This document shows, piece by piece, positions 1 to 5,538 of a DNA stretch of 9,488 nt. Origin of the DNA: Sphingobacteriales bacterium (GTDB taxonomy: Bacteria; Bacteroidota; Bacteroidia; Chitinophagales; Chitinophagaceae); contig JAHEZF010000048.1 in assembly GCA_023251215.1 (NCBI GenBank), positions 1-9,488 on the forward strand, in the 5' to 3' direction. Position 1 is the stretch's first letter; every line of letters starts with the position of its first letter. The notes beneath the pieces are model-generated. The model ran no database searches and had not been told where the DNA came from. It saw only the letters and a list, made by a program, of their open reading frames with translations. The position numbers were made by a program, and so were the translations under genes.

Positions 1-85
1 CAACACCCGGTTGATTTTGGGCTTGCATTGTTAAGGCAATTGCTGAGCAGATCAGCATTGAAAAAAGGTAATGTATTCTTTTCAT
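1..85 (-). CDS. N-terminus of a secreted protein (partial, runs off the left edge)
   Basis: Reading leftwards from the ATG at 85-83, 28 codons stay open to the window edge. The peptide starts MKRIHYLF, continues through a hydrophobic stretch (SMLICSAIALTM) and reaches QAQNQPGV. This is a textbook Sec signal peptide: a basic N-terminus, a hydrophobic core of about 12 residues, and a Bacteroidota-style cleavage region around QAQ, probably after residue 22 or 23. No lipobox cysteine is placed for signal peptidase II, so a periplasmic, outer-membrane or secreted product is more likely than a lipoprotein. The leader upstream of the ATG is A/T-rich without a Shine-Dalgarno sequence, as usual in this phylum. 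It is divergent from dnaG, with a gap of about 205 bp. The mature domain lies outside the window, so no function can be assigned. Confidence 0.7.
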   Translation of the reverse strand, partial: MKRIHYLFSMLICSAIALTMQAQNQPGV

Positions 86-260
86 AACGAAAAAATTTTA
101 CATGAGACAATAAAATACCTCATAGGTTTAGGCTTCCTTGAAAAAAAATATAGTTTGTTGGTTAATCCTTCTACTAAGATACAGAACTTCTTTTTTCAAA
201 AGCCAGAGTTATTAAAAAATTTATTGAATGCTCTACAATGGAAATTCAATAAATTGCATA

Positions 261-280
261 CCTGCCTCACGATAGGCAGG
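261..280. repeat. Inverted repeat CCTGCCT/AGGCAGG in the dnaG leader
   Basis: Perfect 7-bp arms, CCTGCCT (261-267) and AGGCAGG (274-280), flank a 6-nt loop. The hairpin is GC-rich in an A/T-rich gap and ends 10 nt before the dnaG ATG. There is no T-run after it on either strand, so it is not an ordinary terminator. From memory, short CCTGCC...GGCAGG palindromes recur between genes in Bacteroidota genomes; that is not testable here. The rest of the 86-290 gap is A/T-rich. I found no perfect TAnnTTTG promoter in it on either strand. Confidence 0.6.
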
Positions 281-290
281 CCCGCATAAA

Positions 291-2324
291 ATGATCTCTC
301 AAAATACCATACAACAAATACTTGGACGACTTGATATCATCGAGATCATCGGCAGTTTTGTAAAGTTGAAAAAGCGGGGCGCCAATTACCTGGGCCTTTG
401 CCCCTTTCATAATGAAAAGACTCCTTCATTTACTGTTTCTCCCAGTAAAGAAATTTATAAATGTTTTGGTTGCGGCCGCAGTGGTAATACCATCAGTTTT
501 TTGATGGAGCATGAAAAATATTCTTACGTCGAAACGCTGAAATGGCTGGCCAATAAATATGGTATTGAAATAGAAGAAACTTTTCAGACCGACGAGCAGC
601 GGCAAACACAACTGGCAGCAGACAGCCTGTACATCATCAACAGTTTTGCACAGCAGTTTTTTACAAAACAATTATTTGAAACTGAGGAAGGACAGGATAT
701 CGGGTTAAGCTACCTGAAAGAAAGAGGATTCCGGGAAGATGTCATAAAAAAATTCCAGTTGGGTTATTCCCCGGAACAAAAAGATGCATTCGCTAAAGAA
801 GCATTGGCAAAACAATTCAATTCAGAATTATTATTAAAAACAGGCCTGGTAATTAATCGCAATGATCAGTTACTGGATAATTACCGGGGCCGTATCATTT
901 TTCCGGTACATAATCATAGCGGTAAGGTATTAGGATTTGGAGCAAGAGTTTTAAAAAGTACAGATAAATCTCCCAAATATATCAACAGCCCGGAAAATGA
1001 AATCTATGTAAAAAGCCGGATACTCTATGGTTCATATTTTGCCCGGCAGGCTATTGATAAGGCTGATGAATGTTTACTGGTGGAAGGTTATACCGATGTT
1101 ATTTCACTGTACCAGGCCGGCATTGAAAATGTAGTGGCTTCAGGAGGTACATCGCTGACGCCTGATCAACTCAGGTTAATCAGGAAATATAGTAACAATC
1201 TTACCATTATCTATGACGGCGACCCTGCAGGTGTAAAAGCAGCGTTGCGTGGCCTTGACCTGGCGCTGGAAGAAGGGTTGAATGTAAAATTGCTGTTGAT
1301 ACCTGATAATGATGACCCGGATAGTTATGTAAATAAACTTGGCCCAACAGCATTCAGGGAGTTTATACAAAAGAATAAAAAAGATTTTGTTCTCTTTCAG
1401 CTTGAAGTATCGTTGAAAGATGCCGGCAATGATTCCACTAAAAAAGCAGAAGTGGTAAACCAGATAGCAGAGACCATTTCGAAGATCAATAAGGCAGAAG
1501 ACTTTACCAAACAGCAGGATTACATAAAGCAATGTTCTGAAATACTCAGGATTGATGAAGCCGGCCTGCATACCCTGGTCAATAAATTTATCCGTGACCG
1601 TATAGCGACTCAAGAAAGGAAACTGCCTTTTGAAGAAGCAAAACTGCTTGAAGAAAATGCCCGGCAGGCCGAGGCTGCTGATTACGATGACTCAACGTTT
1701 GCTCTTCTATTCAAAGATGATTTGCAGGAACGGGAAGTAGCAAGGGTATTGCTGGAATATGGTTCCCGGAAATGGAACCAGACAAAACTTATTGCGGAAT
1801 ATGTTTTTGAAGAGATGGTGGATGAAAGCCTGATTGATAATACAGATGTGGCAGCATTGATCAATTCTTTCAAAAATATATTGCAGCAGGATGCTTCACA
1901 GGCTAATAAAAATTATTTCATTTATCATCCTGACACAAAACTCAGCGCTTTGGCTGTTTCACTGCTCAATGTTCCCTACGAAGAAAGCGAACATTGGCGT
2001 CGTGAATTCAGCCAGGCCAGTGGCTACCAGAAACAATTGTTCGAAAAAAAATATGAGGACTTCATTAAAACTGTTGCGAGAGATAATGATGATGAACTAA
2101 TGAGCTATCTTAATATGGAGGAAGACAAAACCAATGACGAAGTGGCCTCTGCAATTAATTACCTGAAACTCCGCAAGGTGAAAAGAATGTTGCTGGAAAA
2201 CCAGCTTGATCTTGAAAAACCTCACACTTCAGAGGAAAGCAATATGCTGCATCAAACACATGATCATTTGAAAAAGATGGAAATGGAATTGACAAAGAAA
2301 ATGGGGGCTGTCATCATCCGTTAG
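291..2324 (+). CDS. dnaG: DNA primase DnaG
   Basis: This 677-residue protein makes the short RNA primers that start leading- and Okazaki-fragment synthesis, acting with the replicative helicase DnaB. The N-terminal CHC2 zinc-binding domain is intact (C37, H40, C58, C61, with CPFHNEKTPSF and CFGCGRSGN). The catalytic core and TOPRIM domain follow: the conserved glutamate is in LLVEGYTDV (E265), and the metal-binding aspartates are in YDGDPAG (D309, D311), followed by DNDDPDSYV. The C-terminal third (about 440-677) is poorly conserved and helical, as expected for the helicase-binding region. Length is normal for a Bacteroidota primase. The ATG at 291 is supported by the start MISQNTIQQILGRLDIIEII, which aligns with the usual DnaG N-terminus. 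It is not next to rpsU or rpoD, unlike the enterobacterial arrangement. Its TAG overlaps the stop codon of the convergent CYTH gene by 3 bp within a 4-bp gene overlap. Confidence 0.97.
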   Translation: MISQNTIQQILGRLDIIEIIGSFVKLKKRGANYLGLCPFHNEKTPSFTVSPSKEIYKCFGCGRSGNTISFLMEHEKYSYVETLKWLANKYGIEIEETFQTDEQRQTQLAADSLYIINSFAQQFFTKQLFETEEGQDIGLSYLKERGFREDVIKKFQLGYSPEQKDAFAKEALAKQFNSELLLKTGLVINRNDQLLDNYRGRIIFPVHNHSGKVLGFGARVLKSTDKSPKYINSPENEIYVKSRILYGSYFARQAIDKADECLLVEGYTDVISLYQAGIENVVASGGTSLTPDQLRLIRKYSNNLTIIYDGDPAGVKAALRGLDLALEEGLNVKLLLIPDNDDPDSYVNKLGPTAFREFIQKNKKDFVLFQLEVSLKDAGNDSTKKAEVVNQIAETISKINKAEDFTKQQDYIKQCSEILRIDEAGLHTLVNKFIRDRIATQERKLPFEEAKLLEENARQAEAADYDDSTFALLFKDDLQEREVARVLLEYGSRKWNQTKLIAEYVFEEMVDESLIDNTDVAALINSFKNILQQDASQANKNYFIYHPDTKLSALAVSLLNVPYEESEHWRREFSQASGYQKQLFEKKYEDFIKTVARDNDDELMSYLNMEEDKTNDEVASAINYLKLRKVKRMLLENQLDLEKPHTSEESNMLHQTHDHLKKMEMELTKKMGAVIIR

Positions 2325-2848
2325 TGGCTTTCCAGTATTGACATCATCATATCACTGTATGATATTTCAACAAGGTCTTCCTCTTTAATCTCAAACTCTT
2401 TCAGATAAAACTCACATTGCTCCTGAAGCTTTTCCTGCTTAATATCAGCCAATACATTCCCGGCTTCAATTTCTACGAAAGAACCAAGTCCGGGTACTTC
2501 ATCAATATGAAACTTAACATTGTTAAGGTAGTAGATCTCTCTTTTCTTTTGCACAACTACTTTCACTCCCATTGATTTTGTCAAGACTTCTTTCAATTTT
2601 TCAGCATCCGGAATTTTCAGCAAATGAAAATGTGAATGTTTAGGTGCTCCCCGGTCTTCTCTTTCGTAATAAATAAGATTATTTTCAATATTTCCTTCCC
2701 TTAGTTTTAACCGGCCATTTGGGGTATTAAAATAAGTATCTGTTTGGTCATCTATTCCCTTAAACAGGGCTCCTTTTGATATTAGATAATTCCGGATGAA
2801 AGCAGGATTACTACAAGTGGCTTTTATCTCTACATTAAGAAAGGACAT
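2321..2848 (-). CDS. CYTH-domain protein (class IV adenylate cyclase-like / triphosphate tunnel enzyme)
   Basis: The 175-residue protein has the CYTH layout. It opens with NVEIKA (E7, K9), then shows the DTYF strand (37-40) and GRLKLREG (45-52). NLIYYERED (57-65), the basic KKR (101-103), FHIDEVPGLGSFVEIE (113-128, with D116, E126 and E128) and a C-terminal helix ending SYSDMM follow. In the family these alternating charged residues line a beta-barrel tunnel that binds metal and a triphosphate substrate. Members include CyaB-type adenylate cyclases, thiamine triphosphatases and tripolyphosphatases, and sequence alone does not tell which reaction applies here. It is probably cytoplasmic, as no signal peptide is seen. 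The start is fixed by the conserved N-terminal strand. It is downstream of the DUF3052-like gene, and a terminator ends 2 nt before its ATG, so it may depend on read-through or an unrecognised promoter. Confidence 0.85.
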   Translation of the reverse strand: MSFLNVEIKATCSNPAFIRNYLISKGALFKGIDDQTDTYFNTPNGRLKLREGNIENNLIYYEREDRGAPKHSHFHLLKIPDAEKLKEVLTKSMGVKVVVQKKREIYYLNNVKFHIDEVPGLGSFVEIEAGNVLADIKQEKLQEQCEFYLKEFEIKEEDLVEISYSDMMMSILESH

Positions 2849-2850
2849 AT

Positions 2851-2887
2851 AAGAAGAAAAAAAGGTTTGCTGCTTTACAACAAACCT
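2851..2887 (-). terminator. Rho-independent terminator between the DUF3052-like and CYTH genes
   Basis: On the minus strand, AGGTTTGTTG (2887-2878) pairs with CAGCAAACCT (2872-2863) around a 5-nt loop, giving 10 pairs with one G-T wobble. A run of seven T, including the last stem base, then follows, then CTTCTT. It lies 27 nt after the stop codon of the DUF3052-like gene, the right place to end that transcript. The T-tract ends 2 nt before the CYTH start codon. Confidence 0.85.
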
Positions 2888-2913
2888 GAATGAATTTCTG
2901 GTGAACTGGTGTC

Positions 2914-3360
2914 TTACCCGGCTAAAGCAGCAGCTTCCCTTTTTCTGGAATTAACCACTTCTCCATCGCGGACATTCTCAGCTTTTACAAACCGCATAGC
3001 ACTCCAAACATGATCGAGTTCAACCCTGTGAATGCTTTCGTAGCCTTCATCGGTGAGGCGGTTCCAGCTACGTTCCCGGTTAAGGTCCGTAACGATTTTG
3101 GAAGTGATTTTGGGATAAGCTACCCAGAATTTAGAACCTTCTTTCAACGATGGCATTACATCTTTCAGAATGCCATTCAACTGGTTTTCATTTACAGCAA
3201 ATACCAGCGCAAAATCAATCTTTCGTGTTTTTAACAGCGGTGTCATGTTTTTAGCGAAAGACAGTTTGTTGAATTGCTTTTCGATGGAAGAAGGCAAACC
3301 CTGAATTAAGAGATTCTTTTCGTCTGCCAGTTGTAATTTTTCAAACAGCGTTTGTGACAT
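2914..3360 (-). CDS. Conserved hypothetical protein, DUF3052-like
   Basis: A 148-residue, probably cytoplasmic protein with no signal peptide or membrane segment. The N-terminal part contains LLIQGLPSSIEKQF (17-30) and a hydrophobic strand IDFALVFAV. The middle has LKEGSKFWVAYPKITSK, and the C-terminal part ends in DHVWSAMRFV followed by a charged tail. The pattern G-x-FWVAYPK, a conserved D-L, then D-x-x-WSA-x-RF resembles DUF3052 proteins, whose biochemical function is unknown to me. The assignment is from pattern memory and not from a profile match. It has its own promoter-like element (3441-3448), a structured leader of about 75 nt, and a strong terminator after its stop, so it looks like a single-gene transcription unit. 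The start MSQTLFEKLQL is the only reasonable one, being the first ATG after the leader. Confidence 0.75.
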   Translation of the reverse strand: MSQTLFEKLQLADEKNLLIQGLPSSIEKQFNKLSFAKNMTPLLKTRKIDFALVFAVNENQLNGILKDVMPSLKEGSKFWVAYPKITSKIVTDLNRERSWNRLTDEGYESIHRVELDHVWSAMRFVKAENVRDGEVVNSRKREAAALAG

Positions 3361-3361
3361 G

Positions 3362-3421
3362 ACTGGAAACTATTTAAAGGTTTCTGCCAGTTTACCCGGT
3401 TCGGGGGGAAGGGATGGCAGA
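3362..3421 (-). promoter_or_regulatory. Leader with two mutually exclusive hairpins before the DUF3052-like gene
   Basis: On the minus-strand transcript, fold A pairs UCUGCCA (3421-3415) with UGGCAGA (3389-3383), enclosing a small CCCG/CGGG hairpin (3405-3395). Fold B pairs ACUGG (3391-3387) and AAAC (3383-3380) with GUUU (3370-3367) and CCAGU (3366-3362), with a 3-nt bulge, and ends 1 nt before the AUG. Both folds need bases 3383 and 3387-3389, so only one can form at a time. I read this directly from the bases; the regulatory role is inference. Confidence 0.45.
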
Positions 3422-3440
3422 GTTCTCATAGCAGGGACGG

Positions 3441-3448
3441 CAAAGATA
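3441..3448 (-). promoter_or_regulatory. Promoter -7 element TATCTTTG for the DUF3052-like gene
   Basis: The minus strand reads TATCTTTG, an exact match to the Bacteroidota -7 consensus TAnnTTTG. Transcription would start near 3435, leaving a leader of about 75 nt. No clear TTG-type -33 element is present at the usual spacing; the upstream sequence is T-rich. The rest of the 3361-3538 gap holds the leader hairpins and A/T-rich sequence after the M48 stop codon. Confidence 0.6.
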
Positions 3449-3538
3449 AGGAAAAAAACTCTGGTACTTAAAACATTTAATAAAAGAAAAATCCCTAATT
3501 ACTCATTTTCAACGGGGTTTTAAGCGCAAATTAATTTT

Positions 3539-4351
3539 TTAGTTGCGTACTGGTTTATAAAACTGCAAAGCCTCGGGCATAAATTTATTCAATTGATTAA
3601 TCCGGTTGCCTTCACTGGGGTGTGTACTTAAAAATTCCGGTGGATGTTGTCCGTTGGCAGCCCTTTCCATTCGTTGCCAAAGAGGAATGGCTTCCTGTGG
3701 ATTATAACCGGCCATGGCGGCCCAGAATAATCCATAATGATCTGCTTCTAATTCATGTTTCCGGGAAAATGGAAGCAGCACTCCTATTGCTGTGCCTGCG
3801 CCGTAAGCGGTTAAAAAAAGATTTTGTGTTTCTGCTGGCTTATTGGATAATGCAACCGCTAATGCTACACCGCCCAACTGTTGTGTAAGCCCCTGGCTCA
3901 TTCTTTCGTTACCATGGTTAAAAATGGCATGAGAAACTTCATGACCCATAACTACAGCCAGGGCTGCTTCATTTTGTGAAATGGGTAATAACCCGGTATA
4001 TACTACAATTTTTCCCCCCGGCATGCACCATGCATTTACTTCTTTACTGTCAACAAGATTGTATTCCCACTTATAGTTTTCGAGTTCTTTTGAAAATCCT
4101 TTTTGTGCATAATAATCGGTGACGGCATTCCTGATACGTTGTCCAACTCTGCGAACCATTTCCGCATCCCTGTTGCCGGAAGATGTAATGACTTTATTTT
4201 TTGAGAGAAACTGCTGGTATTCCGATGTAGCCATATTCTGCAGCTCTGATTCAGGCAGCAACTTAAATTGCTTGCGGCCGGTAATTGCATTTTTAGAACA
4301 GGCAATTACAAAAAAAGGCAACAGGAAGATGAAAATCATTTTGCGTATCAT
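3539..4351 (-). CDS. M48-family zinc metalloprotease, lipoprotein
   Basis: This 270-residue protein is an exported M48 peptidase of the BepA/LoiP/YcaL-like type. In other bacteria these act in the periplasm in protein quality control, including outer-membrane protein assembly; the exact substrate here is unknown. The N-terminus is a lipoprotein signal with lipobox VIAC and acylated cysteine at 18, so membrane anchoring is expected. The catalytic motif HEVSH is at 137-141 (H137, E138, H141), followed by AIFNH. The third zinc ligand is E200 in the ELEAD motif (200-204). WCMPGGKIVVYTGLL (108-122) and the C-terminal STHPSEGNRI are also typical of the family. No membrane-spanning segments are seen beyond the signal, which argues against HtpX. 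It is 100 bp downstream of plsY, and I found no perfect promoter in that gap. Confidence 0.92.
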   Translation of the reverse strand: MIRKMIFIFLLPFFVIACSKNAITGRKQFKLLPESELQNMATSEYQQFLSKNKVITSSGNRDAEMVRRVGQRIRNAVTDYYAQKGFSKELENYKWEYNLVDSKEVNAWCMPGGKIVVYTGLLPISQNEAALAVVMGHEVSHAIFNHGNERMSQGLTQQLGGVALAVALSNKPAETQNLFLTAYGAGTAIGVLLPFSRKHELEADHYGLFWAAMAGYNPQEAIPLWQRMERAANGQHPPEFLSTHPSEGNRINQLNKFMPEALQFYKPVRN

Positions 4352-4418
4352 GAATAAATATTTTTAGAATGAAACCATTCATTATATCAAATAAGATACT
4401 TCAGAAATAAAAGTTTTT

Positions 4419-4442
4419 ACTTAGGATAAAATTCCTTTAAGT
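4419..4442 (-). terminator. Weak hairpin after plsY, possible terminator
   Basis: About 9 nt after the plsY stop codon, the minus strand can pair ACTTA and GGA (within 4442-4433) with TCC and TAAGT (4426-4419), leaving a 2-nt bulge and a 6-nt loop. The following sequence is AAAAACTTTTATTTC, so the T-rich tract is displaced by five A. The hairpin is weak and could equally be part of a read-through leader for the M48 gene. Confidence 0.3.
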
Positions 4443-4451
4443 CTAATCATT

Positions 4452-5114
4452 CTATTGGGAGGAGGCTTCACGCCGGCGCTGGCGCCGGCGATCCCGATGC
4501 TTTAAGATGGGTACTTTGCTTTCACTTCCTTTGAGCAGGCGTCCTATATTTTTCTGGTGTGTTAATAATACCATTAGCGCCACAGCAATAGCAAAGACCC
4601 GGTAAGTTGGGTTGTCAACATTGAAAATGACAAGAATAAATACCGGGAATGCGATGCTGGCAAGAATGGAACTTAAGGAAACGAATCTTGTAAAGTATAA
4701 AACAAGCAGAAAAACACCGACACAGCTTAATGCCGTCCATGGCGAAATGCCCAATACGATTCCGAACAGTGTTGCTATTCCTTTTCCACCCCTGAATTCA
4801 GCCCAGATAGGAAAAATATGTCCCAGTATTGCACTCAATCCTAAACCAAGTTGCAGAGTTTGAAGTGGGGTCTCGTAATCAAGATAATTGGGAAGAAGCA
4901 AGGCGAGTTTAACTGCAATGATGCCTTTCAGCATATCAATCGCCATCACAAATGTTCCCCATTTGGGTCCTAATACCCGGTAAACATTTGTAGCCCCGGC
5001 ATTACCGCTGCCATAATCACGGATATCGATATCAAAAAAATGCCTGCTGACCCAAACAGAAGTGGGAATGCTGCCAATCAGATATGCGAGAACGATCAAC
5101 AATAGTTCGTTCAT
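4452..5114 (-). CDS. plsY: Glycerol-3-phosphate acyltransferase PlsY
   Basis: PlsY is an integral inner-membrane enzyme that transfers an acyl group from acyl-phosphate (made by PlsX) to glycerol-3-phosphate, giving lysophosphatidic acid, the first step of phospholipid synthesis. All three active-site motifs are present: GSGNAGATNVYR (35-46), GHIFPIWAEFRGGKGIAT (98-115) and THQKNIGRLLKGSE (185-198). The hydrophobic segments between them fit the usual multi-pass fold, and GSIPTS at 14-19 marks the first helix. The start MNELLLIVLAYLIGSIP is the standard N-terminus. Length (220 residues) is slightly above the common size because of a basic tail, RDRRRQRRRE (207-216), encoded by a GC-rich palindrome. 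Upstream (minus strand, 5147-5140) TACCTTTA differs by one base from the -7 consensus and could be its promoter. No plsX is visible in the window. Confidence 0.96.
   Translation of the reverse strand: MNELLLIVLAYLIGSIPTSVWVSRHFFDIDIRDYGSGNAGATNVYRVLGPKWGTFVMAIDMLKGIIAVKLALLLPNYLDYETPLQTLQLGLGLSAILGHIFPIWAEFRGGKGIATLFGIVLGISPWTALSCVGVFLLVLYFTRFVSLSSILASIAFPVFILVIFNVDNPTYRVFAIAVALMVLLTHQKNIGRLLKGSESKVPILKHRDRRRQRRREASSQ
4471..4490. repeat. GC-rich inverted repeat inside the 3' end of plsY
   Basis: Arms CGCCGGCGC (4471-4479) and GCGCCGGCG (4482-4490) are perfect 9-bp complements with only 2 nt between them. Twenty consecutive mostly G/C bases stand out in an otherwise A/T-rich region. The palindrome encodes the repeated basic peptide RRRQRRR in the PlsY tail, just before the stop codon. 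Confidence 0.75.
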
Positions 5115-5139
5115 AGAAACCCAGGTTAAAGCGGGAGGA

Positions 5140-5147
5140 TAAAGGTA
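5140..5147 (-). promoter_or_regulatory. Near-consensus -7 element TACCTTTA upstream of plsY
   Basis: The minus strand reads TACCTTTA, one mismatch from TAnnTTTG, 25 nt before the plsY ATG. The leader would be about 20 nt. There is no convincing TTG at -33, so this is a candidate only. Confidence 0.35.
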
Positions 5148-5221
5148 GTAAAAAACATCAGAGCTAACATTAATTTAATGCACAGGTAAAACTTTACTAA
5201 TAATTAATTCATAGGAATATC

Positions 5222-5240
5222 AGGTTGTTATCCACAACCT
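5222..5240. promoter_or_regulatory. DnaA box inside an inverted repeat upstream of plsY
   Basis: TTATCCACA at 5228-5236 on the plus strand is an exact match to the strong DnaA box consensus TTATNCACA. It lies inside an inverted repeat with 7-bp arms AGGTTGT (5222-5228) and ACAACCT (5234-5240) around a 5-nt centre. I found no second perfect box nearby and no A/T-rich unwinding element arranged as at an origin, so a single regulatory or titration site, or chance, are the options. It lies 108 bp upstream of the plsY start codon. Confidence 0.4.
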
Positions 5241-5392
5241 TTATATTATGATACAGAAAAGTTTAATTATTTCATCAAAATTATCTTCAGCAATGAGTGC
5301 TTTCATATTGCCGGTTCTTCTTCAAACCACGCAACGCTGGTGGTGTTTAATTTTGCATACATCGGATCTAATAGTTCAGATAATGGTTTCAA
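5241..5392 (-). pseudogene. Possible gene remnant: two tiny overlapping reading frames in the plsY-pnp gap
   Basis: On the minus strand, a short frame (5392-5303, possible TTG start, internal ATG at 5362) reads LKPLSELLDPMYAKL and on to WFEEEPAI before TGA. That stop overlaps the ATG of a second frame (5306-5241) in an ATGA junction; the second encodes only 21 residues beginning MKALIAEDNFDEIIKLF. The amino-acid composition looks protein-like, and the ATGA junction is typical of coupled genes. Both are too short for a known domain, and I recognise neither. A decayed gene, a small peptide pair or chance are all possible. The rest of the 424-bp gap (5115-5538) holds the DnaA box, the plsY promoter candidate and the pnp terminator. 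Confidence 0.25.
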
Positions 5393-5437
5393 AATTCAAT
5401 TTAGAGTTATTGAATCACGATGATAAATAATTGATAC

Positions 5438-5464
5438 AAAAATAGCCTCAAAATTTTGAGGCTA
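5438..5464 (-). terminator. Rho-independent terminator of pnp
   Basis: A perfect palindrome with 11-base arms, TAGCCTCAAAA (5443-5453) and TTTTGAGGCTA (5454-5464), is followed on the minus strand by TTTTTGT. An A-run on the other side precedes it in the transcript. It lies about 74 nt after the pnp stop codon. The plus-strand side is followed by A and not T, so it works only for minus-strand transcription. Confidence 0.85.
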
Positions 5465-5538
5465 AAAAATTATCATGAACTTATGTAATCTTAATTCCCT
5501 TTTCCCACAAGGAATGCCATTAGCAGCGAGTTGGAGAA

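Noticed and set aside
151..157. dnaG promoter at TAGTTTG
   Set aside because: The spacing between TA and TTTG is one base short or one base long compared with TAnnTTTG, and there is no suitable -33 element.
71..289. Plus-strand frame of 72 codons before dnaG
   Set aside because: It overlaps the signal-peptide gene on the other strand and runs through the A/T-rich leader and the palindrome of dnaG. Its composition (K, N, F, L-rich) is what random A/T-rich DNA gives, and no domain is recognisable.
426..1873. Minus-strand frames inside dnaG, and similar antisense frames in pnp, plsY, M48 and miaE
   Set aside because: They are shadows of strongly supported genes on the other strand and show no domain-like sequence.
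3480..3538. Terminator after the M48 gene
   Set aside because: AAAACCCC and GGGATTTTT could pair only with a mismatch and a loop of about 19 nt; too weak to call.
5222..5240. Replication origin at the DnaA box
   Set aside because: Only one perfect box was found, and there is no cluster, no dnaA or dnaN gene nearby and no adjacent unwinding-element layout.
5248..5430. Plus-strand frame of 60 codons in the plsY-pnp gap
   Set aside because: No promoter or ribosome-binding context and no recognisable sequence; the opposite strand has the more protein-like reading.
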